Assembly (NCBI RefSeq): GCF_019703855.1 | Contig: NZ_AP024086.1 | Location: 3,430,501 to 3,494,500, forward strand | Direction: 5' to 3' | DNA from: Desulfomarina profundi | Lineage (GTDB): Bacteria; Desulfobacterota; Desulfobulbia; Desulfobulbales; Desulfocapsaceae | Length of the DNA stretch: 64,000 bases | Shown: piece after piece, positions 27,666 to 36,786 of the stretch | Layout of the letters: each line of letters begins with the position of its first letter | How positions within the stretch are numbered: position 1 is the stretch's first letter | Notes under the pieces: model-generated | What the model saw: the letters and a program-made list of their open reading frames with translations, nothing else | What the model was told of the DNA's origin: nothing | Databases searched by the model: none | Position numbers and translations under genes: made by a program

Positions 27666-28374
27666 TGTTTCTGCCCCGTTCCTTCTGCCCCCAGGGAGGG
27701 CAAAATTGTCCTTGATTCAATATCTTTCAATCGCTTCAGACTGTTCTGCCAGTTGGATCGTATTTGTGCCTGTGCTTCCTGGACGTCCCCAGATCGCAGG
27801 GCATCAAGAATACTGAAATGTTCCTCCAGTGAATATTTTGCACTGGCATATCCCTCAAAATAGGTCACCTCCACCCTGCGATATTTTATTTTCAGATCCC
27901 GGAGAATTGTAACAAGATGGTGATTATCCGACCGCTCAATAAACACATCATGGAACTGAATATCCGCAAGAGACGCCTTGACTGGATCTTCTGTATCAAG
28001 AGCTTTCCCAAGGGCCGTATTCGCCATCTCCATTTTTTTGAAATCATCTTGAGTCAAATGAAATACGGCAAGGGATACGGCCAGCTCTTCCAGGGTCCAG
28101 ATAATAGGATAGATTCTTTCCGGTTCCTTTATTGAAACTTCGGAAACCCTTGTCCACCGATTGGCCGAAGATTCAACCAATTCCTTATCTTCAAGGCGTC
28201 GCAAGGCCTCGCGTACCGGAGTACGACTGACCCCCATATGTTCAGCCAATTCCTTATCAAGGAGTTTCTCCCCGGCCTGAGCTCCCCTTCCATGATCCAC
28301 GAGAGAAGCGTATTGTAGACCTCTTCTCTCATGATGGAGCGACTCAGTGGTTTTGTCTTTCCTGGTATGGGCAT
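27662..28374 (-). CDS. GntR/FadR family transcriptional regulator (frame broken by one missing base)
   Basis: The N-terminal winged helix begins at ATG 28374 (AGGA eight bases upstream; GTG 28380 is an alternative): [20 protein letters not shown]. At the C4 run 28270-28273 (plus strand) the frame is lost; adding one base gives [31 protein letters not shown], the GntR DNA-binding signature. The FCD ligand domain follows, with [18 protein letters not shown] and [14 protein letters not shown] metal-binding His residues. Corrected length is about 237 residues. It is the first gene of the ygeY-arcC-dctQMP cluster and presumably its ligand-responsive regulator. Confidence 0.9.
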
Positions 28375-28472
28375 AGTCACTTTCCTGAACAGAATGGGTC
28401 TTATGAACTTCTATAATTAACATATTGGATGTAATATATTACTTATGGAGACATGTCAACAAAACAGTTTCT

Positions 28473-28635
28473 GATGGACTCGTAAAAACTCCGATCTACT
28501 GCGTTGTGGGGTGATCGTGTAATGCTCGACGTACTCTATGTACGCCTGCGCTTACACGACACCGCCACGCCTTGTATATCGAAGTTTTTCCAGAGTCCAT
28601 CTGAGAACGTTGAACGACTTTTTACGAGATCATCA
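28473..28635. repeat. 163-bp palindromic repeat, copy 2
   Basis: Identical to 22147-22309 over 163 bases and in the same orientation. It lies about 100 bases upstream of the gntR start, so the two copies bracket gntR, ygeY, arcC, dctQ, dctM and dctP. Its open frames are a by-product of its structure and not considered genes. Confidence 0.85.
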
Positions 28636-28898
28636 GTTTCTTATTACCTAAATCCTGCAATTGGCAAGTTTTTCGGAGATGCGAGGCATCAAGGGCGCAG
28701 ACGTATTAACATACTTCAAGCACTTGATAACGAAGCAGATTCGATAAAATTGCCAATCCCCCAGGGCAAGGGAATAAAGAAAAAACAATCTCACTCTGAT
28801 AGTGAGTAGTACAGCCCCTACTGTAATATTATAACTATCTGTTTATACATTATAAATATTTTTTCTTTGTTCCCGAAGTGCAGGATTTAGGTATTACC
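28636..28898. repeat. Intergenic repeats upstream of gntR
   Basis: This stretch holds no gene. An inverted copy of short repeat B lies at 28646-28668 and a partial direct copy at 28879-28892. ATTGGCAAG (28660) and TTGCCAAT (28750) form another inverted pair about 90 bases apart. The region 28800-28870 is very AT-rich and could hold promoters. Confidence 0.5.
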
Positions 28899-28901
28899 TG
28901 T

Positions 28902-28950
28902 AAAACTCAGTCGGAAAGGAAGTATCCCTTCGTTTTCAGACCGAGTTTTT
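28902..28950 (-). terminator. Long hairpin terminator after the HAF-repeat gene
   Basis: AAAACTCAGTC at 28902 pairs with GACCGAGTTTT at 28939 with one mismatch, enclosing a second stem (GGAAG/CTTCG region). On either strand it ends in a T-run (GAGTTTTT on plus). It probably ends the minus-strand HAF-repeat transcript before the gntR cluster. Confidence 0.6.
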
Positions 28951-28993
28951 CACATAATGAGGAAAACAATCTATAAAGACAAACATGCAGATT

Positions 28994-30222
28994 CTATCGA
29001 TTGCTGGTCTCCATATCATCAGAAGAAGATGCCTTACCGGAAAACACCAGAAGGGAGAGAACTACATCCTCAAGATTGACATCACCATCACGATTAATAT
29101 CGCCACCCAGACCCATATTCAACTCATCAAGCATGAATCCGCGGGTACGCCCATGCAGTTGTCCGGTCCCGGCAATCTGACCATGATCGTTAATGTCTCG
29201 TGCGAAGGTGAGAACCCAGCTGGAAGAAGGCTGTAGAACATCGTTGAGATCCCTGACCCCGGAGAGTCTGTCAAAAACAAAGGCGTGTTCCACAGGGGTA
29301 TCCCCCATGGACCACATAACGCCCACCATCTGCCCCAGGTTGTTGATACCGTATATTTCTCCGTAGGGAAATTGTACCGGCATGGGGATACGAACGGGTG
29401 GAGCGGAAACATCATCCCAGTAATAGGGAAGACTCTTCCCCTCTTCGATGCTGACGGACCCCCGACCAGATGATGATCATTAATTACCGCCGCATACCAT
29501 TGCCCTTCCACAAAATCAGAATCGACCGGAAGTTGCCGCAGCCCCCTGTGACGGTCATATATAAACGGCCTGAACCTCTGAGAGGCGTCCGCAGCAATTC
29601 CGACGACTTCCCCCCTGTTATTAATTCCATGGGCAATGGAATAGCCCTGCCGGTATAGAGGTCCCCGTAAATTCAGTGTACCGAGATCACGTACCTGCTT
29701 TCCGTCAAAAAGGATCCCGTGATAGAACCGGGACGGCGTATTTTCGTTTTCAGGCAGGGTCATTACACCGACAACCGTGCCGTCATTTGCAATGTCATAC
29801 GCCCGGCTCTCCCCTTCTGTCATCAAGCTGCTTTTTTCCACAGTTACTGCATCGGGCCAGCGAACAATATATTTTCCTCCCTTGTCCGTTCTGAAAAAGC
29901 CTGAAACCTGACCGAAGTCATTTATTCCCCAGACACTGGTATTACCTCCTTCTGCTGGAGCAGGAAGTATCACCCTGACACCGGGAAGTTCCCAGGTCAT
30001 GGCGACTTCTTTTTCCTGTCCGGAGAAACTGACCGCACATATTTTACCGTTTTCATTGATGCCAAAAGCCCTGGAAGCAGTCATGCCATCCAGGGGCTCA
30101 ATAGGATGAACAGTGATTTCAGACATTGCTGCTGTGTTCCGGGGTAAAAAGGTCAACACAACGAACAGAAAAATAAAAAACGAAATGTATCTGGAGCAGT
30201 TATTCAGCCTGATGGCAGCCAT
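28994..30222 (-). CDS. Secreted HAF-repeat protein with dockerin-like C-terminus (frame broken by one missing base)
   Basis: The protein starts at ATG 30222 with AAGGAA upstream and has a signal peptide at residues 1-33. It then carries repeated GINENGKICAV, GINDFGQVSGF, DIANDGTVVGV, GINNRGEVVGI, VINDHHLVGG, GINNLGQMVGV and DINDHGQIAGTG units of the HAF type, about 45-55 residues apart, probably forming a propeller. The frame is lost at the C5 run 29459-29463; one added base restores VSIEEGKSLPYYWDDVSAPP. The end, GDINRDGDVNLEDVVLSLL, looks like one half of a dockerin or EF-hand calcium site. It is exported; function unknown. Corrected length is about 409 residues. Confidence 0.8.
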
Positions 30223-30461
30223 GATAGAATTTCCTTTGTCAAAAGAGTACAAAAAGGTTGATTCCTTTTAGCTGCTTTTATGGCAAGCAACGTGCCTGAT
30301 ATATATTCCTCATATTTTCAATATGTTAGAAAGATCACCCCCTCAAAATGAGTTCCCAAAAAATGCAAGATTGGGCAGATCTCTGATCAAAAGTGCAAAT
30401 TTTACCCATCACCACTAAAACCCGCATTGCTCATCGGGATTTACAACCTTGTGATTATAAC

Positions 30462-30809
<348 letters not shown>

Positions 30810-30813
30810 TTAA

Positions 30814-32151
30814 TCAATCTTTTGTGAACTCAGGATAAGCAGCCAGGCCACATTCCACCACATCAACTCCTTCGAGCTCTTCTTCCTCATCAACCCGAAT
30901 ACCTGTTGTCGCTTTGATTGCCAACCAGACAATGGAACTAGTAACAAAAGACCAACAGAAAATTACTGCGATTCCAGTTAACTGTGCAATCAACGACCCC
31001 TCATGGTTTGTAAACGCCGCTGCCAGCAATCCCCAAATACCAACAACTCCATGGACGGAAATAGCTCCAACCGGATCATCAAGTTTTAGCTTATCAAGAA
31101 AAATAATTGCCCCCACCACAATCAGGCCTCCGATACAGCCCACCATTGTGGCTGAAAACGGACCTGGAGCAAGTGGTTCCGCAGTTATGGCAACGAGACC
31201 TGCAAGCGCGCCATTGAGTGCCATAGTCAAGTCCGCCTTCCCAAACCAGAACCGGGCAAGAAGAAGAGCACTGATCAGTCCGCCGGCTGCCGCCATATTG
31301 GTGTTGACAAAGACAAGGGCGACATGATTGGCAGCTTCAACCGTACTCACTTTCAGCTCGGAGCCACCATTAAAACCAAACCAGCCGAACCAGAGGATAA
31401 ATGTCCCCAAAGTTGCCATGGGAAGATTGGAACCTGGAATCGGCTTAATTCTCCCGTTCACATATTTCCCTCTTCTTGCCCCTAAGAAAAGGACTCCGGA
31501 AAGGGCCGCAGAAGCGCCGCAGAGGTGAACAACACCGGAACCTGCAAAATCAAGAAAGCCGAGAGCATCAAGAAAACCGCCCCCCCATTTCCAATACCCC
31601 TGAACAGGATAAATAACCCCCGTCATCACCACGGCAAACAGAAGAAAGACCCACAATTTCATACGTTCAGCAACAGCACCGGAAACAATGGACATGGCAG
31701 TAGCAACAAAAACAACCTGAAAGAAAAAATCAGACATGTTTGAATAGGTGGTTTTTCCCCCACTATTCAGCACATCCGCCAGGCTGTTATCCCCACCCAA
31801 CAGAAAACCAATCCCGGGAACAAGACTGTTTACCCCGTCCCCGTACATGATGTTGTAGCCGATAAGCATATAGAGCACACAGGCAATAGCATACAGAGCC
31901 ACATTCTTGGTCAGAATTTCCACCGTATTTTTGGCCCGTACAAGACCAGATTCCAGCATGGTAAATCCGGCCGCCATCCACATGACAAGCGCCCCGGACA
32001 TCAATAAATAAAAAGTATCCAGAGAATAGGACAGCTGTACAACGGTTTCACCGAGTTTTGGCTCTTTTGCGAAAGCAGGCACAACGAATCCTGTTATCAG
32101 GAGACAGACAGCTCCCCCCCAGTATCTTCCATAATTTTTTTTCTTTTTCAC
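30814..32151 (-). CDS. amt: Ammonium transporter
   Basis: The Amt channel moves ammonium across the inner membrane. I prefer GTG 32151 as start, since GGAG lies eight bases upstream and it yields a clean signal peptide (KKKKNYGRYWGGAVCLLITGFVVPAFA); the longer frame to 32223 lacks support. Family marks include MLESGLVRAKNTVEILTKN, DFAGSGVVHLCGASAALSG (first channel His) and GAISVHGVVGIWGLLAA (second His). Eleven membrane spans are expected. glnK follows after 13 bases, as in the common Amt-PII pair. Confidence 0.95.
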   Translation of the reverse strand: MKKKKNYGRYWGGAVCLLITGFVVPAFAKEPKLGETVVQLSYSLDTFYLLMSGALVMWMAAGFTMLESGLVRAKNTVEILTKNVALYAIACVLYMLIGYNIMYGDGVNSLVPGIGFLLGGDNSLADVLNSGGKTTYSNMSDFFFQVVFVATAMSIVSGAVAERMKLWVFLLFAVVMTGVIYPVQGYWKWGGGFLDALGFLDFAGSGVVHLCGASAALSGVLFLGARRGKYVNGRIKPIPGSNLPMATLGTFILWFGWFGFNGGSELKVSTVEAANHVALVFVNTNMAAAGGLISALLLARFWFGKADLTMALNGALAGLVAITAEPLAPGPFSATMVGCIGGLIVVGAIIFLDKLKLDDPVGAISVHGVVGIWGLLAAAFTNHEGSLIAQLTGIAVIFCWSFVTSSIVWLAIKATTGIRVDEEEELEGVDVVECGLAAYPEFTKD

Positions 32152-32483
32152 AACTTCTCTCCAGTAAGATTTCTCAGAAAATATCTTTTGCCTGGAAAGA
32201 CTTTTACAAAACTCGAGCCACATGGCGTGATTATTTTTAAATACGGATAATTCAATAAGTTACACAAACATTATGATGATCTTGGCAAATGCTTTTTATC
32301 ACATTTTTGTTTATTTTATATAAATTTATATTACAAATATGTTATTTATTAGCTCTCGATCCAGCGTCTCAAGGCCAAATATGTCAGATAAAAAAGGAAA
32401 ATTCTCTGGAGAATTTTGCAGCCATATGATCAAATATTTCTCTATCCACCCACATCACTTAAACAAACATTGAAAGGAGCACC
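32152..32483. other. Divergent promoter region between amt and the MotA-like gene
   Basis: This 332-base AT-rich stretch separates the amt-glnK operon (minus) from the small MotA-like gene (plus). I see no gene. A TTGGCA at 32282 resembles half a sigma-54 site but the spacing to the next GC pair does not fit. Confidence 0.5.
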
Positions 32484-32875
32484 ATGATTCGCGACCTCGC
32501 CCTGGCAACAAAAGCAACCTGCAGTCTTGAAGATCAGGAATCACTTGTACCGCTTGTTCTGCAACTGAAAAAACTCACTGAAGTTGCAAGCAAACAGGGG
32601 CTCCTCGCCCTTGAAAATGAGTTGACGAACATCAAAGATCCTTTTCTTAACCTGGGGTACAGCTCATTATTGACAAAGTGGAGCCCGAAAACATCAAAGA
32701 CATCCTTGACTCTGATATCTACTACAATGAATCAAACGGAAGAGAACTACTGAAAAAGATACTCATAAGAGAAGGACTCCTCCGAATTCAGGCAGGAGAC
32801 ACCCCGAGAAACGTACTGATCTGCACAAAAATTTTCCTTGGCAAGGTTCCGGCCTCACAGTTCAGAGCCACATAA
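32484..32875 (+). CDS. Stand-alone MotA-like cytoplasmic domain protein (frame broken by one missing base)
   Basis: The gene starts at ATG 32484 with AAGGAG five bases upstream. The first frame reads to LENELTNIKDPFLNLG, then is lost at the G4 run 32654-32657; one added G continues VQLIIDKVEPENIKDILDSDIY to the stop at 32875, about 130 residues. KQGLLALENELTNIKDPFL and LIIDKVEPENIKDIL closely resemble the cytoplasmic torque-generating loop of MotA/flagellar stators, yet there is no membrane helix. It is therefore not a stator. It may bind a motor partner or be a domain reused for another role. Confidence 0.65.
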
Positions 32876-32929
32876 TCCCCATACCAAAGAAAACAAGACA
32901 AACCATGAAAACATGGCAGTAAAAATCTT

Positions 32930-33517
32930 ATGACAAACTACATCAAGCTTCGACTCCTGGCGGTCTTTCTACTGGCTGTTCCCACGATGTCTCATGCTTC
33001 CAACGCATTTGAAACCTGCCGGGACCATTTTCTGCACGGACGATATTTCGTTGCAGAAGACTCCTGTCTGCAGGCAGCTAACGAAGGGATACTTGATGCC
33101 CAGAAATGGGTTGCCTTTTTATATACCAAGGGCAAGGGAGTGCCGCAGGATTTTGACAAGGCATTTTTCTGGACCGAAAAAACGGCCAGGCGCGGTGACG
33201 CTAACAGCCAGTACCTCCTGGGACGGTGTTATCAATTCGGTACAGGAGTAAATAAAGACCTGCAACAGGCCCTGCACTGGTACAGGAAATCGGCAGAACA
33301 GGGTAATATTAACGGACTTTATGCCATGGGGAACATGTACAGAAATGGAATCGGCGTTACTGTCAACCACGCCAGAGCCTACGCATGTTACAGGTCAGCA
33401 GCGGAAAAAGGGATGTATCTTGCAAGCCAGGCCAGGGACAATGTTGAAAACAGACTGACGGATGAAAAAAAAAAAATTGCTGAACAACTCGCCTGTACTG
33501 CCCAGCCTGAATCCTGA
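32930..33517 (+). CDS. Secreted Sel1-repeat (TPR-like) protein
   Basis: The 195-residue protein has a signal peptide (residues 1-24, ending SHA) and then Sel1-like repeats: EGILDAQKWVAFLYTKGKGVPQDFDKAFFWTEKTA, RGDANSQYLLGRCYQFGTG and QGNINGLYAMGNMYRNGIGVTVNHARAYACYRSAAEKG. Such repeats form helical solenoids for protein contacts, often in signalling or envelope assembly. It ends at a strong terminator shared with the convergent rhodanese gene. Partner unknown. Confidence 0.85.
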   Translation: MTNYIKLRLLAVFLLAVPTMSHASNAFETCRDHFLHGRYFVAEDSCLQAANEGILDAQKWVAFLYTKGKGVPQDFDKAFFWTEKTARRGDANSQYLLGRCYQFGTGVNKDLQQALHWYRKSAEQGNINGLYAMGNMYRNGIGVTVNHARAYACYRSAAEKGMYLASQARDNVENRLTDEKKKIAEQLACTAQPES

Positions 33518-33557
33518 ACAAGCAGGCATGGCCAAACCCAATGGCTCAGTTCAGATA

Positions 33558-33591
33558 AAAAGACCGCCGACTCATCAGCCGGCGGTCTTTT
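33558..33591. terminator. Bidirectional terminator between Sel1 and rhodanese genes
   Basis: A near-perfect stem AAAAGACCGCCG / CGGCGGTCTTTT with a short loop, with A and T runs on both sides, lies between two convergent genes (stop 33517 on plus; stop 33626 on minus). Confidence 0.85.
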
Positions 33592-33625
33592 AACATTGGA
33601 AAAGCAATTTCTCAATATTTATAAG

Positions 33626-34960
33626 TTATTCCTCAATATCGCAGTCATCCAGCTCACAGGAAACTTCCGCAACAAGATATTTGGCGTTTTTATAACCATT
33701 CTTCTGCAATTCCTTGTACGCCATCTCCGCACGCGCTCCTGTCGTGCAATGGACGTAAATATCCTGATCCTTGGACATGCCGTCAATCGTTGCAAAGAAT
33801 TCATCCATCCTGCTGCATAACTGATCAAGCGGAATATGTCGTGACATGGGCAGTTTCCCGACTTTCACCTCTTCAATAGTGCGAACATCGAGTATAATTG
33901 CCTTGCTGGGATCTTCCATGGCTGCTTCAAATTCTGCAATGGACACTTCACCCGGAGCTAGCTTTCTTTTCCAGTTGACTTCCGTGACAACAGGCCCCTT
34001 GACGAGCCGACCACCCAGATGTTTCCACCCACGGTACCCGTCTTCAACAAGAGAAACCTTTTTATAGCCATTTTCCCTGAGCATTTTCAGGGCGGCCAGC
34101 ATCTCATCTTCCTTGTCACTGTACAGGACGACAGGCGCCTTCACCGGAATCTCATCCATGACATCTGCAAATGTCGCAAACGGCATACTCACAGAACGGG
34201 GGATACGGGCAACTGCATCTTTTTCAGCGCTGCGTAAATCAACTATGACATTATTTCCCTGGCATATAAAACCATACCCGGCATATGTCGGGTATCCGGC
34301 TTTACGCCATGCCGGCTCGCCATCAAGATAAACTCGAATATTTTTAAACCCTGCCTGGACCGCCTGACCGGCGGACATTGGACTCATACCTCAGGTAGGT
34401 CCTCCACAATAAAAAACCAGGGCCGCATCAAGGTCTTTAGGAAGAAGCCCCATCAGTTCCTGCATTTCACATACCGGAATGGAAATAGCACCCGGCAGAT
34501 GAGACTGGCTGTAACGGGCAGCGGGCCGGGAGTCAATAAGAACAAAATCTTCTTTGTTATCAATCATCTTTTTTAGATCAGCCGTCTGGATGATTGAAGT
34601 ACCTTTCGGCATCTTCGCAAGCTTGGGCCGGATAGATTTTGCATAAAAATCCTTACCCTGCTTTTCGTAGGAAACTATTACTCCATGCCCTTTATTTGCA
34701 TGTTCTATTCCATCAGTATTTTGATCAAACTTGATCAGAACGGCATGAGCCTTCTTCCCTTTGCCGACCTGAACGGAAATCGTTTTCGCCTTCATCGATT
34801 TCCCTACAACTCGACCTTTAAAAACCGGTCCGGTAACCTTCTTGGCAACCGCGACCGGCTTGGCCGCCGATCCGAACTGGCTGTCCGGCTGAACGCAGCC
34901 GCTCAACCCAAAAACGGCTACAACCAGAAAAGGCAGTAACCTGACTAGCATCTTCTGCAT
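33626..34960 (-). CDS. Selenocysteine-containing triple-rhodanese lipoprotein
   Basis: Two frames that look separate (34960-34391 and 34387-33626) are one gene read through an in-frame TGA at 34393-34391. The product has 444 residues: lipoprotein signal with LSGC22; an OB-like region at 45-105; rhodanese 1 at about 115-215 with FYCGGPT(Sec190)GMSP; rhodanese 2 at about 225-310 with no Cys in its loop (VVLYSDKED); rhodanese 3 at about 330-425 with VHCTTGARAE. Relatives have Cys where the TGA is, in the common pattern YCGG..C..S. A SECIS-like hairpin lies 16 bases downstream. The second half has no ribosome binding site. It probably handles sulfane sulfur in the periplasm. Confidence 0.88.
34360..34374 (-). 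promoter_or_regulatory. Bacterial SECIS element
   Basis: On the minus strand CCGCC-GGTCA-GGCGG forms a perfect five-pair stem with loop GGUCA, beginning 16 bases after the UGA. The E. coli fdhF SECIS has a loop containing GGUCU, eleven bases from its UGA, and SelB reads the G and U of that loop. Match of loop, stem and distance supports Sec insertion here. Confidence 0.85.
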
Positions 34961-35459
34961 ACTTCCCTCCTTAAATTGAATTGACTCTTACCTGGTTCCT
35001 CCCTGGAAAACAGCCCACCCCCTGCCATTTGCGGCAATTTTTCGCTCAACAAACAGCAATAACAGGAAAACTATTTGAAATATATACATATTTTACAACA
35101 ACAGTTCTCTTGTTTTAGAGAAACAGTTATCCAGATGCTCACCGTTTTAAAACATAAAAAACGTAACAGGCACAATGCCTGTATTACTAACAATTAAATA
35201 CTACCGGGCAAAACGTGTCGGCGTGATAATTAAAATTCAGCTTCAGCAATTAATTTTTTAACTGAAAATTTAATTACATGGCACACCCGAGCTCTCAAGA
35301 ACAACAACTCTGCATAGATTTTTCAAAACCATGTACCACATTCAGGGAAAAAATACAAAATAATGGTGCTGAAGTCAACGCCATTAATAATGGCTCAGCC
35401 GTTTATGCTATTGGGTGCAACAGAGTAATAAAAAGGTAGATACTATTTTCCCCGACCAT
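34961..35459. other. AT-rich intergenic region
   Basis: This 499-base stretch lies upstream of the rhodanese gene and downstream of a minus-strand glycosyltransferase. It is AT-rich from 35040 to 35280. The only open frame of note is 53 codons at 35278-35439 (plus), beginning MAHPSSQEQQLC, but it has no ribosome binding site and no recognised motif. I see no clear promoter or terminator. Confidence 0.45.
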
Positions 35460-36632
35460 TTACAGTACCATGTCCGCCAGAATATCCGCAGCTTCTACCC
35501 CCCCATTAAGGTTCACAGAAGACGATGAGTTATTTTTTTGAGAAAGACCGGCAAGAAGATGGGACACAAGCAGTTCCCGTGTCAATTCAGTCTCTGCAAT
35601 AGCCTGAATTGCGTCGCATCCATTTTTCCTCAACTGTTCAAGGTGCAGATGCTGTTCCCGATCCTGCATCTTTCTTTCCAGGACCAACGCCGGGATACCA
35701 CAGTACAATGCATCCGCAATACTATTATAACCACCATAAATTACACACATCTTAGAGGAAAGCAGGGCCTGGGGATAGTGTTCTCCCGGCAGTTCCAGGC
35801 TGCAATGATCCATCCCTTCAAACATTTTCCATATCTTCCTGTGCCGCAATACCGATGTGCCGGTATCTATAAACAGTTTCCATTTTCCGTAATTTTGCGG
35901 AACAACTGCCAGGGCACGGGCAAGTTGTTCAAGAAAATTCATGGAATGCTCACCAAGCCAGGGTACGGAAACCGTTCCGGCCAATTTTTCCCTGCACTGC
36001 AAAAACTCCCCCTGCCATGCGGCAAGCTCGGCCAGCCTTGAAACATATCCACACTCCCGTGGAACCTCTCCGAACCGCTTTTCCAGAGCTTTCAGGTGTG
36101 AATCACCTAGAATAATTTTGTCTCCATACCAGAGTAACCCGTGGAAGTACTGCCTGAAGAGGTCTCCGGCCAGATCGGAACCAACCTGGGAAACGGCACC
36201 TATAACCCCGCGAATTCCGAGAACCCAGCGGGTTCCGATTTCCCGACTGACTGCCAGTGCCGGAACAAGTTCCCTGTGCTTTCCCTGTGGAGTATGATCC
36301 ACCAGTACAAGCCTTGGCCGATACAATTTAATCAGATGCTCCAGTTCAGCAGCGCGCAGCTTTCCAAGCTCCCTGTCGCTGAACATGGACTTTCCCATGC
36401 AGCCCTTTGATTTTCCGTCAACCACAACCGTTTCATAGGCGGGCAGTTTCAACCAATCCAGAGGAACCTGACCAATCAGTTCCCCGCTCTGCCTGCAACC
36501 GGTTACAAACAGCACTTTCAGCTGTGGGTAAAGCCTGCGGACAGCCATACCTATGCCGATACTGCGACTGGCATGACCCAGCCCCCTTCCGTCATGGGCG
36601 TAAATAAGTATATCCAGGCAAAACTCCTTCAC
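35460..36632 (-). CDS. MurG-like glycosyltransferase
   Basis: The protein starts best at GTG 36632 (AAGGAG five bases upstream), giving 390 residues. It begins DILIYAHDGRGLGHASRSIGIG, the GxGHxxR acceptor-side motif of the MurG/UDP-GlcNAc transferase type, and its C-terminal half has KMCVIYGGYNSIADALYCGIPALVLERKMQDREQ, the donor nucleotide site. It has no membrane span and is probably peripheral. It is divergent from a second glycosyltransferase, suggesting a polysaccharide or glycolipid pathway. Sugar specificity is unknown. Confidence 0.85.
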   Translation of the reverse strand: MKEFCLDILIYAHDGRGLGHASRSIGIGMAVRRLYPQLKVLFVTGCRQSGELIGQVPLDWLKLPAYETVVVDGKSKGCMGKSMFSDRELGKLRAAELEHLIKLYRPRLVLVDHTPQGKHRELVPALAVSREIGTRWVLGIRGVIGAVSQVGSDLAGDLFRQYFHGLLWYGDKIILGDSHLKALEKRFGEVPRECGYVSRLAELAAWQGEFLQCREKLAGTVSVPWLGEHSMNFLEQLARALAVVPQNYGKWKLFIDTGTSVLRHRKIWKMFEGMDHCSLELPGEHYPQALLSSKMCVIYGGYNSIADALYCGIPALVLERKMQDREQHLHLEQLRKNGCDAIQAIAETELTRELLVSHLLAGLSQKNNSSSSVNLNGGVEAADILADMVL

Positions 36633-36786
36633 ATCTTCTCCTTTCAACAATCAGGCTCATGGGTTCGGGAAAGAAATCATCCAGAAACATTGAAAAAAAG
36701 CAGCTTATTTGGTTTTCTTGCATATTGCAAAGAGTTCCTGATCACTTTTCCGTGTACCTTTCAAAATCGGATACCACTTTGAATCG

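Noticed and set aside
28504-28809. 101-codon open frame across the 163-bp repeat
   Set aside because: Most of it is the palindromic repeat and AT-rich DNA beyond; the same frame start occurs in the other copy without continuing. No ribosome binding site and no protein-like composition.
32280-32300. Sigma-54-like site upstream of amt
   Set aside because: TTGGCAAATGCTT has GG and GC too close together for sigma-54 and it points away from amt.
35278-35439. 53-codon frame in the gap before the MurG-like gene
   Set aside because: No ribosome binding site, no recognised motif and AT-rich surroundings; kept only as a remark in the intergenic entry.
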